Program-made: the position numbers and the translations under genes
Notes under the pieces: generated by a model
What the model saw: the letters and a program-made list of their open reading frames with translations, nothing else
Databases searched by the model: none
Told to the model about the DNA's origin: nothing
Source of the DNA: Chryseobacterium sp. IHB B 17019
Lineage (GTDB): Bacteria > Bacteroidota > Bacteroidia > Flavobacteriales > Weeksellaceae
Length of the DNA stretch: 64,000 nt
Assembly: GCF_001456155.1 (NCBI RefSeq)
Contig: NZ_CP013293.1
Location: 434,001 to 498,000, forward strand
Reading direction: 5' to 3'
Shown: positions 8,052 through 17,967 of the stretch, one piece after another
Layout of the letters: each line of letters begins with the position of its first letter
Position numbering within the stretch: position 1 is the stretch's first letter

Positions 8052-9014
8052 TTAAAAAGTCTTTGAATTATAGAAATTTTTGATTTTACTTTTATGCTTT
8101 TCAGTGATCTGATAATCCTTTGAAGATTTATTTTTTGTTTTCCTGTTAAGGCAATATTTTTTAATGTTGGTATAACTTCCACCAATCAGATTATGAATAA
8201 TCTTATATTCGTTTTCGGGACTTACTCCATCTTTAATAAGTTTGGCAAAAACACCTAAATATTCAAGAAGGGCTATTTTTTCCGGTGTTGTCAGATTACT
8301 TATGTCTTCTTGCTCTTCCTCTTTATAAATTTCCTGTTTTTTATTTTCGTTACTATTTCCATTAACAGGAATTATATTGTTTTTTTGTAGTTCAAATAGT
8401 TTAATTTTTCTATCAATTTCATCCATGATTTTGAACACAGCAAATCCAAAATCTTTAAACTTTTCATTGTCAGCTTTTATAGTTCCATCTTCATAATATA
8501 AAAAATGAAAATACTCTAAATGATAAATTTTATCCAATAAATACTTTTTATGAATAGATTTATAATCGTTAGGTATGTGAAAATAATCAGGTCTTTTTCG
8601 TTGATTTTCAATTAATGAAAAGAGGTGTTCAATAGGGTGCATAATTATAATTCCATCATCATCATCATCATCTCCAAATGGATCTATATTCGAAAAAGAG
8701 TGAAATGGATTTCCAATAAATGGTAAATAGTGCTTAACATTACAATCAACAATATAAGCAAACATATCAAGGGTAATTTCGGCATCATCTGAACTAAATC
8801 CTTCATATTCAGAATATGTAAATTCTTTAGTCCAAATCAAGTTATTAAAAACCCTTCCTCCATATTCAACCTTAGTCCAATATAAACATAGCCTTTTAAT
8901 TTCCTTTAAAAAATCTATTTCTCTGGCATTTTGATATTTATCTATAAAATTGTTTAAATCTTTGGTGTAATTTTCTTCAAAGTCTTTAAATGAATAATAA
9001 AATGGTAAATCCAT
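8052..9014 (-). CDS. Hypothetical protein with acidic linker
   Basis: 320 residues. An N-terminal alpha/beta region contains a run of six Asp (FGDDDDDDGIIIM). The C-terminal part, from LTTPEKIALLEYLGVFAKLI onward, is a helical unit I associate with many Bacteroidetes mobile-element proteins, ending in a basic tail. A perfect palindrome (9047-9071) lies 33 bases upstream of the start and may be its operator. No function can be named. Confidence 0.55.
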   Translation of the reverse strand: MDLPFYYSFKDFEENYTKDLNNFIDKYQNAREIDFLKEIKRLCLYWTKVEYGGRVFNNLIWTKEFTYSEYEGFSSDDAEITLDMFAYIVDCNVKHYLPFIGNPFHSFSNIDPFGDDDDDDGIIIMHPIEHLFSLIENQRKRPDYFHIPNDYKSIHKKYLLDKIYHLEYFHFLYYEDGTIKADNEKFKDFGFAVFKIMDEIDRKIKLFELQKNNIIPVNGNSNENKKQEIYKEEEQEDISNLTTPEKIALLEYLGVFAKLIKDGVSPENEYKIIHNLIGGSYTNIKKYCLNRKTKNKSSKDYQITEKHKSKIKNFYNSKTF

Positions 9015-9046
9015 GATCTTAATTTTAGAAGACCAATTTAAATAGC

Positions 9047-9071
9047 TAATGCGACAAAGAATGTCGCATTA
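9047..9071. promoter_or_regulatory. Palindromic operator-like site 1
   Basis: TAATGCGACA (9047-9056) and TGTCGCATTA (9062-9071) form a perfect 10-base inverted repeat around a 5-base centre. A second copy with one mismatch is found at 9821-9845. Both lie 31-33 bases upstream of a start codon, and on the minus strand the centre reads CTTTG, like the end of a flavobacterial -7 box. This fits a repressor site. Confidence 0.55.
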
Positions 9072-9079
9072 AAAAATAA

Positions 9080-9104
9080 GAGACTGTTATTTTAAAACAG
9101 TCTC
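9080..9104 (-). terminator. Rho-independent terminator
   Basis: GAGACTGTT (9080-9088) pairs with AACAGTCTC (9096-9104); on the minus strand the stem is followed by a T-rich run. It should end transcription of the minus-strand genes at 9209-9790. A truncated relative of this sequence follows the palindrome near 9858, so palindrome and hairpin duplicated as a unit. Confidence 0.65.
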
Positions 9105-9208
9105 ATTCTTAAATTATTTTTATAAATCTAAGATGTATGTTCTATAGGCATCAGAAGCCAATAAATTAACTTTTTTCTTGTTTAAAATTTCCTTGCTTTC
9201 ACTTAATA

Positions 9209-9466
9209 TTAATTCTGTCCCTTAAACCAAATAACTGGTATTTTGTTAATTTCCACAGGCGGGGTAAACATTAAGTGTGAAATTTCCAGTCGTTTGTCTT
9301 TACTTTTTACAGTTGAAATTACATTTGTTGATAATTCACTGAGGATTGCTACATCATTACTCTTATTTATTGCTTCTACAAGTTCAGGGGTAATAAAATT
9401 TATTTCGGCACATTGAATTGCATTAAGAAAATTTTCATAAACATTTGTTAATTGGTATTCCACCAA
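9209..9466 (-). CDS. Hypothetical protein
   Basis: 85 residues. The sequence shows two helices and a C-terminal beta segment (PPVEINKIPVIWFKGQN). Its start overlaps the end of the preceding gene by 19 bases, so the two are translated from one mRNA. I recognise no family. A small toxin/immunity-like pair is possible from size and arrangement only. Confidence 0.5.
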   Translation of the reverse strand: MVEYQLTNVYENFLNAIQCAEINFITPELVEAINKSNDVAILSELSTNVISTVKSKDKRLEISHLMFTPPVEINKIPVIWFKGQN

Positions 9467-9790
9467 CGATCATTAGGCTCATACTCTCCTCCTAAGAATC
9501 TTCTTTTCTCATTTTCATTTAAGATTGAACTTATTCTAACAGAAGAATTATCCGGAATATCACCCCACACACTAGCAAAGTTTGTTATTTTTGATAAATA
9601 GAAACTACCTGTAAAAGTATTTTTATTACAACGGGAAATATTTAATCCTAATGTTAGATAAAGGTCAGGTTTAATCTTTTTAATGAACAATCCATCTGTT
9701 TTTGTAACTGTATTTTTAAACAATGTAAATCCCTGTTCATTTAGCCTGTTTTCTACTTCGGAAATTAATTTTTTTTTTATTCAAACTCAT
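9448..9790 (-). pseudogene. Hypothetical gene with frameshift in an A10 run
   Basis: From the ATG at 9790 the frame reads MSLNKKK and then hits a run of ten A (minus strand; 9769-9778), after which the open frame is out of register. The downstream frame reads LISEVENRLNEQGFTLFKNT and continues to 9448. With one base fewer or two more in the run the whole gene (about 114 codons) is open. The break may be a mutation, phase-variation-like slippage, or a sequence error. A shorter protein from the internal ATG at 9723 remains possible. Family unknown. Confidence 0.55.
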
Positions 9791-9820
9791 TTGTTTTCTT
9801 TTGGTTCAATATTAAACAAA

Positions 9821-9845
9821 TAATACGACAAAGGTTGTCGCATTA
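9821..9845. promoter_or_regulatory. Palindromic operator-like site 2
   Basis: TAATACGACA (9821-9830) and TGTCGCATTA (9836-9845) repeat site 1 with one mismatch and the same 5-base centre. It lies 31 bases upstream of the ATG at 9790. The minus strand reads ACAACCTTTGTC across the centre, so a bound protein would cover the putative -7 box. Confidence 0.55.
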
Positions 9846-9992
9846 AAGTAAAAAATAAGAGACTGTTACTTAATTATGATATTAAAAATTAGCGCATCAA
9901 AGTGACACGCTAATTAATTCTACAGGGATTTTACTTTTAATGTATTTTATTTATCTCCATTATTGAATTACAAATTCATTTAAAAAAAACAA

Positions 9993-10628
9993 TTAGAGTT
10001 TTTTAACTAATCCAAATTGAACTTGAGCATTTTCAATTTTTTCATATAAATATTGATTCTTTTCAATTTTCAAAACTCTAACTATAAACTCAGGATTTTC
10101 AGTCATGACATCCTCAGTTTTTTGGTCTGCAATTATCTTATAGTCACCATTTCCAAGCCATACAATTTTCCCTGCATAAGTTTGATCTTCATATTTTTCA
10201 TATTGAATATCATTTCTACGTTCAAAAGTATAAATTAAATTTTCTTCGCTTAAAATCTGTAAAGAAAATTTTCCTGACTTAAATTTCTCAATATTAAGTT
10301 TAGGATCATAATCGATACACTTTTCTGCATATACTTTTTTTGCATCATTACTTCCATAATAAATTGCATCAATTAGAGTTTTGCAACCTTTTTCATTTTC
10401 TCCAATTATAATTTGAGAATATCCCTTGAAATATAAAGAAGATCTATCATTTGGGAATACTTCTAAATTTTTATCCAGATTTGAAATAGCAGTAGTGAAA
10501 TCCTTATTTTGAATATCTTTCATTGCTCTTTGTAAATATTCTAAATCATTCTTTTTATATTGTGAAAAACAAAGAATCGGTAGAATCAATAAAATAATAT
10601 TTTTCATCTTTTTGAATTTAATTTTCAT
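9993..10628 (-). CDS. Exported TPR-type protein, last gene of the RHS operon
   Basis: Start chosen at 10628, where the ATG overlaps the previous stop as TAATG; a longer frame from 10643 would overlap more. The signal peptide core is IILLILPILCF and cleavage is expected after FSQ. Residues 25-100 look like TPR units (FTTAISNLDKNLEVFPNDRS, SLYFKGYSQIIIGENEKGC). The C-terminal half is beta-rich (YAGKIVWLGNGDYKIIA). As the final gene behind an RHS protein with a variable tip it might be an immunity or accessory factor; the sequence does not prove this. Confidence 0.65.
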   Translation of the reverse strand: MKIKFKKMKNIILLILPILCFSQYKKNDLEYLQRAMKDIQNKDFTTAISNLDKNLEVFPNDRSSLYFKGYSQIIIGENEKGCKTLIDAIYYGSNDAKKVYAEKCIDYDPKLNIEKFKSGKFSLQILSEENLIYTFERRNDIQYEKYEDQTYAGKIVWLGNGDYKIIADQKTEDVMTENPEFIVRVLKIEKNQYLYEKIENAQVQFGLVKKL

Positions 10629-11071
10629 TATTGCTTTTCCCATTCAGGCAAATTTCCTAAAATTTGAACATTAAATATTTTATTATAACCTACTGATTTA
10701 TAGAAAAATAATCTTACACTTAACGGCTCAACAGTAGAATTTTGCTTTATAAACTCATATCCTACAACCTTTTGAGGAGTTCCAGATTCATTTGTTTCTT
10801 TTATTTCTACTTTATTTAACAAGCTATTTTGATGATTAAGTTTATTATAATTTCTATTTAGATAATGTAATTGATTTAACATAGCTAATTTATACTCTGA
10901 TTCACTATCTTCAATTAAACTTAGATAAGCTGTCTCATCATTTTCTTTAACAGCCTTCCAAAAATTAGATACCACATTTTTTATTTGTTCATCGTCTTTT
11001 TGTTTTTGATCTATACAATTGCTAAAACCAAATAATATTACAAGCACATAGAATAATTTAATTATTTTCAT
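10628..11071 (-). CDS. Small lipoprotein behind the RHS protein (DUF4878/NTF2-like)
   Basis: 147 residues with a lipobox (LFGFSNC), so it should be lipid-anchored in the envelope. The mature part (IKNVVSNFWKAVKENDETAY, LSLIED) resembles the helix start of NTF2-like or DUF4878 domains. Its ATG overlaps the RHS stop as TAATG, and its own stop overlaps the next start the same way, so expression is locked to the RHS gene. This position is where immunity proteins of polymorphic toxins usually lie; immunity is inferred from position only. Confidence 0.65.
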   Translation of the reverse strand: MKIIKLFYVLVILFGFSNCIDQKQKDDEQIKNVVSNFWKAVKENDETAYLSLIEDSESEYKLAMLNQLHYLNRNYNKLNHQNSLLNKVEIKETNESGTPQKVVGYEFIKQNSTVEPLSVRLFFYKSVGYNKIFNVQILGNLPEWEKQ

Positions 11072-14000
11072 TATTGGGGGATATTTCTTAATTGGTTATT
11101 TTTTATCTCTTTATTTCTTTTATCAAACAATCTTTTTACCTGATCAGCAGTAGGACGTATTGGGGCATGATTCGCTTTTAAAATAGCATTTCCATTCTGG
11201 ATAATTAATGAGTTTTGCATCAATCCTTTTTTAGGTAAATGTCCATCATAGACATAATTAATAACATCATTTTTTGTTTGTTGGTTCATCTTTATTTTGC
11301 TTGAATTAACATAGTCTATTGCAAGATCCATCTGTGTGGCATTAAAATCTACAGACTTTATATCTTTAGCTGCTTGTACATGATTGTCCATACTTTTGAA
11401 AGCTTCTGGTACATCCATCGCCATCGAAATATTATTCCATAACTCTTTAGCACCATCTACTACATCACTTAATGTACCTACAGCTTCTTTTAGTCTATTT
11501 GGTCTTTCAGTCTCGACCTCTTGTTCAGCAAAACCTGAAGGAGTATCAATAGTTTCCATTGTTGCACCTTCAGCCGTTGCACCACCATAATTGTAAGACT
11601 TAAGTCTTAGCCCCGTTTCACCTGTACTAATCCTTGGAGCAGTAGGATTATATCCATTGGTAGTTAATCCAATATCTGCTGCCGTGAAAGTTGGTCTTCC
11701 GAAACTGTCTCTTTGTGTAGCAGGGGCTTGTTTTACAATCATCTCGTTTCCACGTATTGCAAAATATCCTTTGTTTTCAGGAAGCAATTCCAATCCTTCT
11801 AATTCAATCCCCATCCCAATCATATTTTCCTGAAATGCATAGGTACTGTTGTGCGGGAATTTTTCTGCGAGTGGGTCTATGTTAAAAAATCTACCGATAG
11901 TCGGATCATAATTTCTCCATCTAAAAGAATTCCATCCGGTTTCCTGTTGCTTTTCTTGTCCTTGAAAAGTGTAGGTATAGCTCGGTGATACAGAATTATT
12001 AATATTTAATCCATTACCCCCAAACTCTAACCCAAAAGGATAAAAGTCTGTTGCTCTGTCTATCGCAGGATTTCCCGAACCATCTTTAAAGAACGCCAAT
12101 CTGATGTTTCCAACCTGATCTTTATATTGGTAAATATACTTATTTTGCCCGAAATCGAAATATCCTTCTGAGGTCGGTATAAATTGTAATGTAGCAATAG
12201 TCGACTCTGTTCCACCTGATTTTGCTTCGTACTGGAACCCATCAAGATAATCTGTTGATGTTGTGGCTAATGTATTAGAGATGCGCGGATCTTTAAAAGT
12301 ATATACTTTTGCTATTTTAGATCCGTCCGCCCTGTAATTGTAGGTAGAATTTACATAAATAGCACTATTTCTGCCTGTTATATATTGATTAAATTTAACA
12401 TATTTGGGAAGATTAAGATAATTATAGTCGATCTGTAAAATAGCTTTATCCACATGATCTGTCATATTGCCATTGGCATCATAATGAATCAAATTTCCTG
12501 ATGTATCAGGATAACCCATGTAGTTTCCTGATGAGTCGGTAACGGTATCAAGCCTGTTTCCTGTGTAAGAATAGCTTAGGTTATCCATAAGCTGTGCTCC
12601 GATATATTCTGTATTCCTATTTCTTTGCAGTGAAGTAATATTTCCGTTCAAATCATAGCTCAATATCTCATTATAATAATTATTTTGAGGAATGGAAGTG
12701 TTTGGTTCTGAGTAAATTCCACTTTTCAGTCTGTTTAGCCCATCATATTGATAAGAGTATCTTTTTAAAACACCATCATTGGAAGCCATCCAATCCACCT
12801 CAGCAATATTCCCGCTATACTTTCCGGTAGCTGATGAGGTGTTGACAGGGTTGTTATACTTAATTTCATACCCAAATAACTTACCTGCTAAATTAGCAGG
12901 ATTATTAATCTTGGTCAACCAGCCTCTGATATTGTAGGAATAATCAATGTTTTGCAGATTATTTCCAACCGTCTTATTACTTAGTTGAGAAAGTTCATTA
13001 TAGGTATTTTCTGCCAACAATTCCTGTGGCTGGCTGTCTATCTGATGATAATGTTTCTTTACTCGGTTCTGGTTATCATATTCAAAGGTTTCGGTAATAA
13101 TTCTTTCTGTGTCAGTATTAACCCTTTTATGATACGTTTTGGTCTGTTTTGGCAAGCCAACAAAATCCAAATCCGATTCTGTTTTTGTATACCCTCCCAA
13201 ATGATTGATAGAGTAGCTTCCTATTGCTCTGCCTTTGGTATCGTAGTAACTATAATTTTTTGTCCAGTTGTCGTCTTCAATATTTTTAACAAAGCTCATT
13301 ACCGGAAGACTGTTTGTGCTTTTCCCGCTACTTACAGGATTATCCGTTAAGGTTGTTTTTCCCAGAATAGTACTTGGAAAAGAAGGATTAAAGCTATAGA
13401 CAGCATAGGTATCATAATAATTAATGCTTAGAACCTGTGCGATACTTCCGGGAAGTGATCTGTTGGTGTAATAGATGGGCATTCCATTTATAGTGAAAGT
13501 ATTTGCACTTCGTATCTCATTTGAATAGGTAGCTGCAGTAACATTGTTTTGTAGAACTTGCCTTGTAGCAATATTATTGGTGATTCCTGTATAAACCACC
13601 CTTCCAAACTGGTCATATTTCGTAAACATCCATTTTCCCTGAACTTTAAGATTAGCATCTTGGATCATTACCAATCGATCCGCCCTGTCATACACCATAT
13701 ATTCCCATCCTTTACCCGGAAGCTTCTTTTCTACAAGTTTGTATTTTCCGTCATGTCTGTACTGGTAACAAAGGTTGTCCAGAGTCGTCTGATCTGCCAA
13801 ACCTGATTTTGAGGCGATTGGCGGAATTTTATACACCAACTGATCATATTCATTGTATACAAAATAGGTATCTGCATTTTCGGAGGCAGAAACAACTTTT
13901 CTTATTAAAATAGTTTGCCCCTCCCCATTTTTAAATTCGATCGTTTTGTTCCCGTCTTCATCTATAACCGTATTTTTATATAGCTGTACGGCGGGATAAA

Positions 14001-14559
14001 ATTGGGAAGTCTGCAAAGAGGTAACAAACATTTTATTAGCTGCATCCCAAATGGTTGAAGTTTGATAAATTCTTACCTGATCTTCCACACTGTTGGCTTC
14101 ATAATTAAACTTCACGGGCTTTGTCGCCCAATCTGTTCCCGCTTGTACTTGTTGCAAGATCTTATCCAAAGGTGAATTTTCCAATATACTTTCGGAGAAT
14201 ATTTTTTCCGTTCCATAAATTGCAGGAGCACCAGATTTCGGGTCTGTATAAATGGCTCCGTTTTGAGTTCCTGACTGTGGAATTGGCAAATAGTCTTTTA
14301 CCTGTCTTCCAAACCCATCATATTCAAAATGTTGTACTATATCTTTTCCTGTGGGGGATGCTTTTACATTTATCACCTGCTCTGGTCTTCCCAATCCATC
14401 AAAATATTGTACTGTTTCTGAGGTTTTAGGATTTGACAGCGAGGGATCAGAAAGATACGTTTTGGTGTAAATATAATTTTCCGAATTACTCGGTGTTGTC
14501 TGTGCAAAGGAAAATCCTGTTAAAAATAATGCACTGACAGGGATTATAATTTTTTTCAT
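11071..14559 (-). CDS. RHS repeat protein with RHS core and variable C-terminal tip (putative polymorphic toxin)
   Basis: 1162 residues. A signal peptide (VSALFLTGFSFAQ) is followed by a DUF6443-like start (YFDGLGRPEQVI) and then many YD repeats such as FEYDGFGRQVKDYLP, YDQFGRVVYTG and YQYDGLNRLKSG. The RHS core lies near residues 880-950 (YTFQGQEKQQETGWNSF, WRNYDPTIGRFFNIDPLAEK). After it comes a tip of about 210 residues with no toxin family I recognise. YD/RHS proteins form a hollow shell enclosing the tip. The Sec signal and the T9SS-type neighbour suggest export to the surface rather than use by the T6SS. It lies 4 bases after the other RHS gene. Confidence 0.85.
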   Translation of the reverse strand: MKKIIIPVSALFLTGFSFAQTTPSNSENYIYTKTYLSDPSLSNPKTSETVQYFDGLGRPEQVINVKASPTGKDIVQHFEYDGFGRQVKDYLPIPQSGTQNGAIYTDPKSGAPAIYGTEKIFSESILENSPLDKILQQVQAGTDWATKPVKFNYEANSVEDQVRIYQTSTIWDAANKMFVTSLQTSQFYPAVQLYKNTVIDEDGNKTIEFKNGEGQTILIRKVVSASENADTYFVYNEYDQLVYKIPPIASKSGLADQTTLDNLCYQYRHDGKYKLVEKKLPGKGWEYMVYDRADRLVMIQDANLKVQGKWMFTKYDQFGRVVYTGITNNIATRQVLQNNVTAATYSNEIRSANTFTINGMPIYYTNRSLPGSIAQVLSINYYDTYAVYSFNPSFPSTILGKTTLTDNPVSSGKSTNSLPVMSFVKNIEDDNWTKNYSYYDTKGRAIGSYSINHLGGYTKTESDLDFVGLPKQTKTYHKRVNTDTERIITETFEYDNQNRVKKHYHQIDSQPQELLAENTYNELSQLSNKTVGNNLQNIDYSYNIRGWLTKINNPANLAGKLFGYEIKYNNPVNTSSATGKYSGNIAEVDWMASNDGVLKRYSYQYDGLNRLKSGIYSEPNTSIPQNNYYNEILSYDLNGNITSLQRNRNTEYIGAQLMDNLSYSYTGNRLDTVTDSSGNYMGYPDTSGNLIHYDANGNMTDHVDKAILQIDYNYLNLPKYVKFNQYITGRNSAIYVNSTYNYRADGSKIAKVYTFKDPRISNTLATTSTDYLDGFQYEAKSGGTESTIATLQFIPTSEGYFDFGQNKYIYQYKDQVGNIRLAFFKDGSGNPAIDRATDFYPFGLEFGGNGLNINNSVSPSYTYTFQGQEKQQETGWNSFRWRNYDPTIGRFFNIDPLAEKFPHNSTYAFQENMIGMGIELEGLELLPENKGYFAIRGNEMIVKQAPATQRDSFGRPTFTAADIGLTTNGYNPTAPRISTGETGLRLKSYNYGGATAEGATMETIDTPSGFAEQEVETERPNRLKEAVGTLSDVVDGAKELWNNISMAMDVPEAFKSMDNHVQAAKDIKSVDFNATQMDLAIDYVNSSKIKMNQQTKNDVINYVYDGHLPKKGLMQNSLIIQNGNAILKANHAPIRPTADQVKRLFDKRNKEIKNNQLRNIPQ

Positions 14560-14563
14560 CTTT

Positions 14564-17500
14564 TTAGTTTTTGTAATTGTATTTGAAATCCACTAGCGGT
14601 TTTGCTTCTTCATCAGACGTTCTTTCTAATCTTCCGGCATTATCATATTTGTAGGTTTGTCTAATTCCCAGTGGTGAAATTATATTCGTAACCCCAATAA
14701 GCGGATCATAAGTCATTGTTGTAACTTTTGCATTTGCCAGTGAGGATGATTTCCTGAAATTTTCCAGTGCTGTAATCAATGCAGGCTCAGTAGTTGGATC
14801 GGAAGCATCAGTATTGGAAGCGGTTACAATCGGAGCAATTAGTCCTAAGCTCACTAATTGATCATAAGTGATTCCCTCTATAATAGCAATAGGCTGGGCA
14901 TTATTATATCCCCAAACAACCGCTACCGGAACATTTTCCTTTATCGTGTATTGCAATAGATTTCCTTTTTCATCGAATTTATTGTAGGCTATATCTACTG
15001 ATGAGGTATTATTTGGAATATCAAATGATTTTACAGATAACGGAAGCGCCAAACCTGTACTGTTATTGATAATTTCAGCAGCTGTGTTTGGATAAACCGT
15101 CTCTGTCTTCGATAATATTTTAGTAGTTCCTCCTTTGGCTTTTGTAATTGTTGTTTCCAAAGGAATACCAACCATGTTTTTATCAATCATTAACTGATTG
15201 CCTTTTTCATTTGCGTATTTGTATGATGTTGAGTTTACCGTATTATCAGAAAATTTTGTTGAAACTTTAGTTGGAAGTTTCGCGGGTGTATCATACTCAT
15301 AGTTAGTTTCAACCACCATCTTTTTATACGCTGAATCATCAGTGATAGTAGCGGGCACATCATCAATATAATCTGTAACATATGACGTCACCAGACGATT
15401 AAAGAATACACTTACTGAATTACTCGCAATAAGCAAATTATGCAATTCAGCTCCTGCAATTCCTGTAGTAGGAAAATAGAGAGCATTATATATTGGTGTT
15501 CCGGAAATATCATAATTTGAAACGACCCCTGATCTTAAATAGGTATTATCCACTCCGCTTTTTAAAAGTAAACTTCCGTTACTGGATTTGGAAAAAATAC
15601 GGCTTTTAGTTAACAGTCCATTATATTTATTAAAGTTTACTTTTCTGATCATCTTATTGTAAGCCGTATTAACAAGTGTAGAAATAGACGATGGTTCTCC
15701 TTTAAAGTATGGGTATTCGCTTATCGGTTCCTTAACGAATACCAAACTTGGCTCATCAGCATGTATAAACTCTTTTTGTTCTCCGCCTTTTTCAAAATTA
15801 TCTCCACCATAGCTTATGGATATAATCGGATTTTCAAAAATTCCAAACATTGAATTCAATTCTGAATCTATGGGTGCGACAGGTTCTGAATGAACAATGT
15901 TTTGCTGAAGAAAAAAGTCTGGAACGGCACAACCCGGTTGATTAGGATCTATATTCATAGGAGTAGATTGCACATAATAAGTTGAAATAAAACTTCCAGG
16001 AGTATATAAATTATCTGGTAACAGACTTACATTATTGACATCTTCGATTTTATTATAGTATAACCTTTTTATATTTACTGTGTCGCCTGCTTCATTAATA
16101 TCCAACTGGCGTTTCAATCTTATACCGATACCATTTTTTTTCTCATATCCGGAATGGAAGCTTATATCTGCACTGGCATTACACTGATTACAATAATCGA
16201 CTACCTTAAATTTAATTAGATAATTTTTGGTTTTGTCTACTGTAAATTCGGTTTCAAAATTTGCCTGATTTACAATCTTTCCTAAAAACATTTCCTTACT
16301 GTAAACAGTTTGGCCGTTACTCTGATCAATAATCTGAAATAGGGTTTTACCTTTATTAAGTACCGGATCGGTAACTTCTGAGAAAAGATGCAGGTTGATT
16401 TTAATTTTATCATTTACCAATGAGCTGAATTGATAAGTTCTCACTGTATCTAAAACAGGAGCCGGAAGCATGGAAGTAATCCAGTCATTATTCCCAACAA
16501 TCAGGTTAAGATCTGTAAATACTTTGTTTTTTGTTGGTATAGATTCGTATTCGAAATAGGTTTTGCCTTTAGTAGGATATGTTATGGACTTTAAGCTTCC
16601 TTTTTTTGTGTATTGAAAGTTTGCACGTCTGTCTGCCAGGTTTGGCTCATTAAATGAGGTGGATCCAAGAAGAGCAAGATCCGGTACAAGCGTATTATTT
16701 ACTTTTCCATTATAATAGCCTAATATATCAATACTTTTACTTAACCTTTGCGGAATTGCCAGAGGATCATCATATTCTAATGAATACTCATTATTTAAGG
16801 TTTTCTGAGTATTCTTCACTTCAAAAAACTGCACTTTTTCTAAAAAAAATCTCTCTATAACAGTTCCATAAAGTTTGTCAATATAAGAAAAATCGATTTC
16901 TTTTTCCAGTCTCTGATTGTAAGCTATTTTGATTTTATCCAGTTTTCCATAATTCATTCCATTAACCGGAAGATATTCAAAAGATACTTCCTGATTATTG
17001 TAAGTAATTTTTTTGATCCGCTTTGTATTTTTAATATTTAAAAAACTGGTTTCAATATTATTTTGATATAGTGACGGCGGCGAACAATCTTCTATTCCTG
17101 GTGTGAAATTAGCATAAAAGGAAACACTCCTTGATTCTTTAATATTCAGAGAAATTTGTTTGAGTGAATCGGTATAATAGCTAAAACTTATACTATTATT
17201 TCCATCCTCGATTTTATACAGATAAAATCCTGATATTGCATTAAGCATGGGATTATTCCGAATGTATGTTTCTTCTGTAAACCCTTCTCCACCAAAATAA
17301 TACTTCACACCATTAGGTGCTGTTAAGATAAATTCATGGGTAACGGCAAAATTTCCTACTGATCTAATCTTAACTCCTGTCCCTTCTTCAAGAAGAACGG
17401 GTTGAAAATTAGCATCTAAATAGAACGTACCTGAATAGTTATCTACTGAATAACTAAAAATATCCACTTGATTATCGATGTTGGCATTTTTTATTTTATC

Positions 17501-17962
17501 AGCAATAAAATACGCCTCCTGAGTTCCTTCCTGTATAAGCGGAATATTTAAGCTTGATATATCGTTCACTAGGAAACGGTCATTTTTTTCATCGGGTAAG
17601 TCATATGTTGTTCTGTTAATTACTCCTCCGACATTTAACAGCCAGCTTATTCCAACTATATCCGAAATATCATTCACTTTAACACCCAGTTTATTATAAT
17701 TAAAAAAAATGTTATGTTTGAGGCTGCCATTCTCAATGTTGTAAATGGGAATTGTTACAGAGGGAGCCCCTCGATACTCATCCATAGGCAAGTTTCCAAA
17801 GTCTGTTTTAAAAGAAGCATTAGGTGACGGGGGAATAACATTGGGAATTTTAATGACACTTTCACTTCCACCCGGAATTACCTGAAATGTTTGTGTTTCC
17901 TGAGAAAACACAAAAGCATATAAGAATATTAAAAAAAGCTTGGTTATTTTAATCGTTTTCAT
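14564..17962 (-). CDS. Large secreted YD/RHS-type protein without core
   Basis: 1132 residues. A signal peptide (LFLIFLYAFVFSQ) leads to a beta-rich protein (SVTIPIYNIENGSLKHNIFF; YNKLGVKVNDISDIVGISW) that matches the N-terminal shell segments of flavobacterial RHS proteins. Only the last 60 residues show clear YD-like strands (GIRQTYKYDNAGRLERTS). There is no RHS core and no toxin tip, so it probably works with the next protein, whose gene starts 4 bases downstream. Such tandem pairs are frequent in Chryseobacterium. Cargo-shell assembly by two proteins is an inference. Confidence 0.75.
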   Translation of the reverse strand: MKTIKITKLFLIFLYAFVFSQETQTFQVIPGGSESVIKIPNVIPPSPNASFKTDFGNLPMDEYRGAPSVTIPIYNIENGSLKHNIFFNYNKLGVKVNDISDIVGISWLLNVGGVINRTTYDLPDEKNDRFLVNDISSLNIPLIQEGTQEAYFIADKIKNANIDNQVDIFSYSVDNYSGTFYLDANFQPVLLEEGTGVKIRSVGNFAVTHEFILTAPNGVKYYFGGEGFTEETYIRNNPMLNAISGFYLYKIEDGNNSISFSYYTDSLKQISLNIKESRSVSFYANFTPGIEDCSPPSLYQNNIETSFLNIKNTKRIKKITYNNQEVSFEYLPVNGMNYGKLDKIKIAYNQRLEKEIDFSYIDKLYGTVIERFFLEKVQFFEVKNTQKTLNNEYSLEYDDPLAIPQRLSKSIDILGYYNGKVNNTLVPDLALLGSTSFNEPNLADRRANFQYTKKGSLKSITYPTKGKTYFEYESIPTKNKVFTDLNLIVGNNDWITSMLPAPVLDTVRTYQFSSLVNDKIKINLHLFSEVTDPVLNKGKTLFQIIDQSNGQTVYSKEMFLGKIVNQANFETEFTVDKTKNYLIKFKVVDYCNQCNASADISFHSGYEKKNGIGIRLKRQLDINEAGDTVNIKRLYYNKIEDVNNVSLLPDNLYTPGSFISTYYVQSTPMNIDPNQPGCAVPDFFLQQNIVHSEPVAPIDSELNSMFGIFENPIISISYGGDNFEKGGEQKEFIHADEPSLVFVKEPISEYPYFKGEPSSISTLVNTAYNKMIRKVNFNKYNGLLTKSRIFSKSSNGSLLLKSGVDNTYLRSGVVSNYDISGTPIYNALYFPTTGIAGAELHNLLIASNSVSVFFNRLVTSYVTDYIDDVPATITDDSAYKKMVVETNYEYDTPAKLPTKVSTKFSDNTVNSTSYKYANEKGNQLMIDKNMVGIPLETTITKAKGGTTKILSKTETVYPNTAAEIINNSTGLALPLSVKSFDIPNNTSSVDIAYNKFDEKGNLLQYTIKENVPVAVVWGYNNAQPIAIIEGITYDQLVSLGLIAPIVTASNTDASDPTTEPALITALENFRKSSSLANAKVTTMTYDPLIGVTNIISPLGIRQTYKYDNAGRLERTSDEEAKPLVDFKYNYKN

Positions 17963-17967
17963 TTGTA

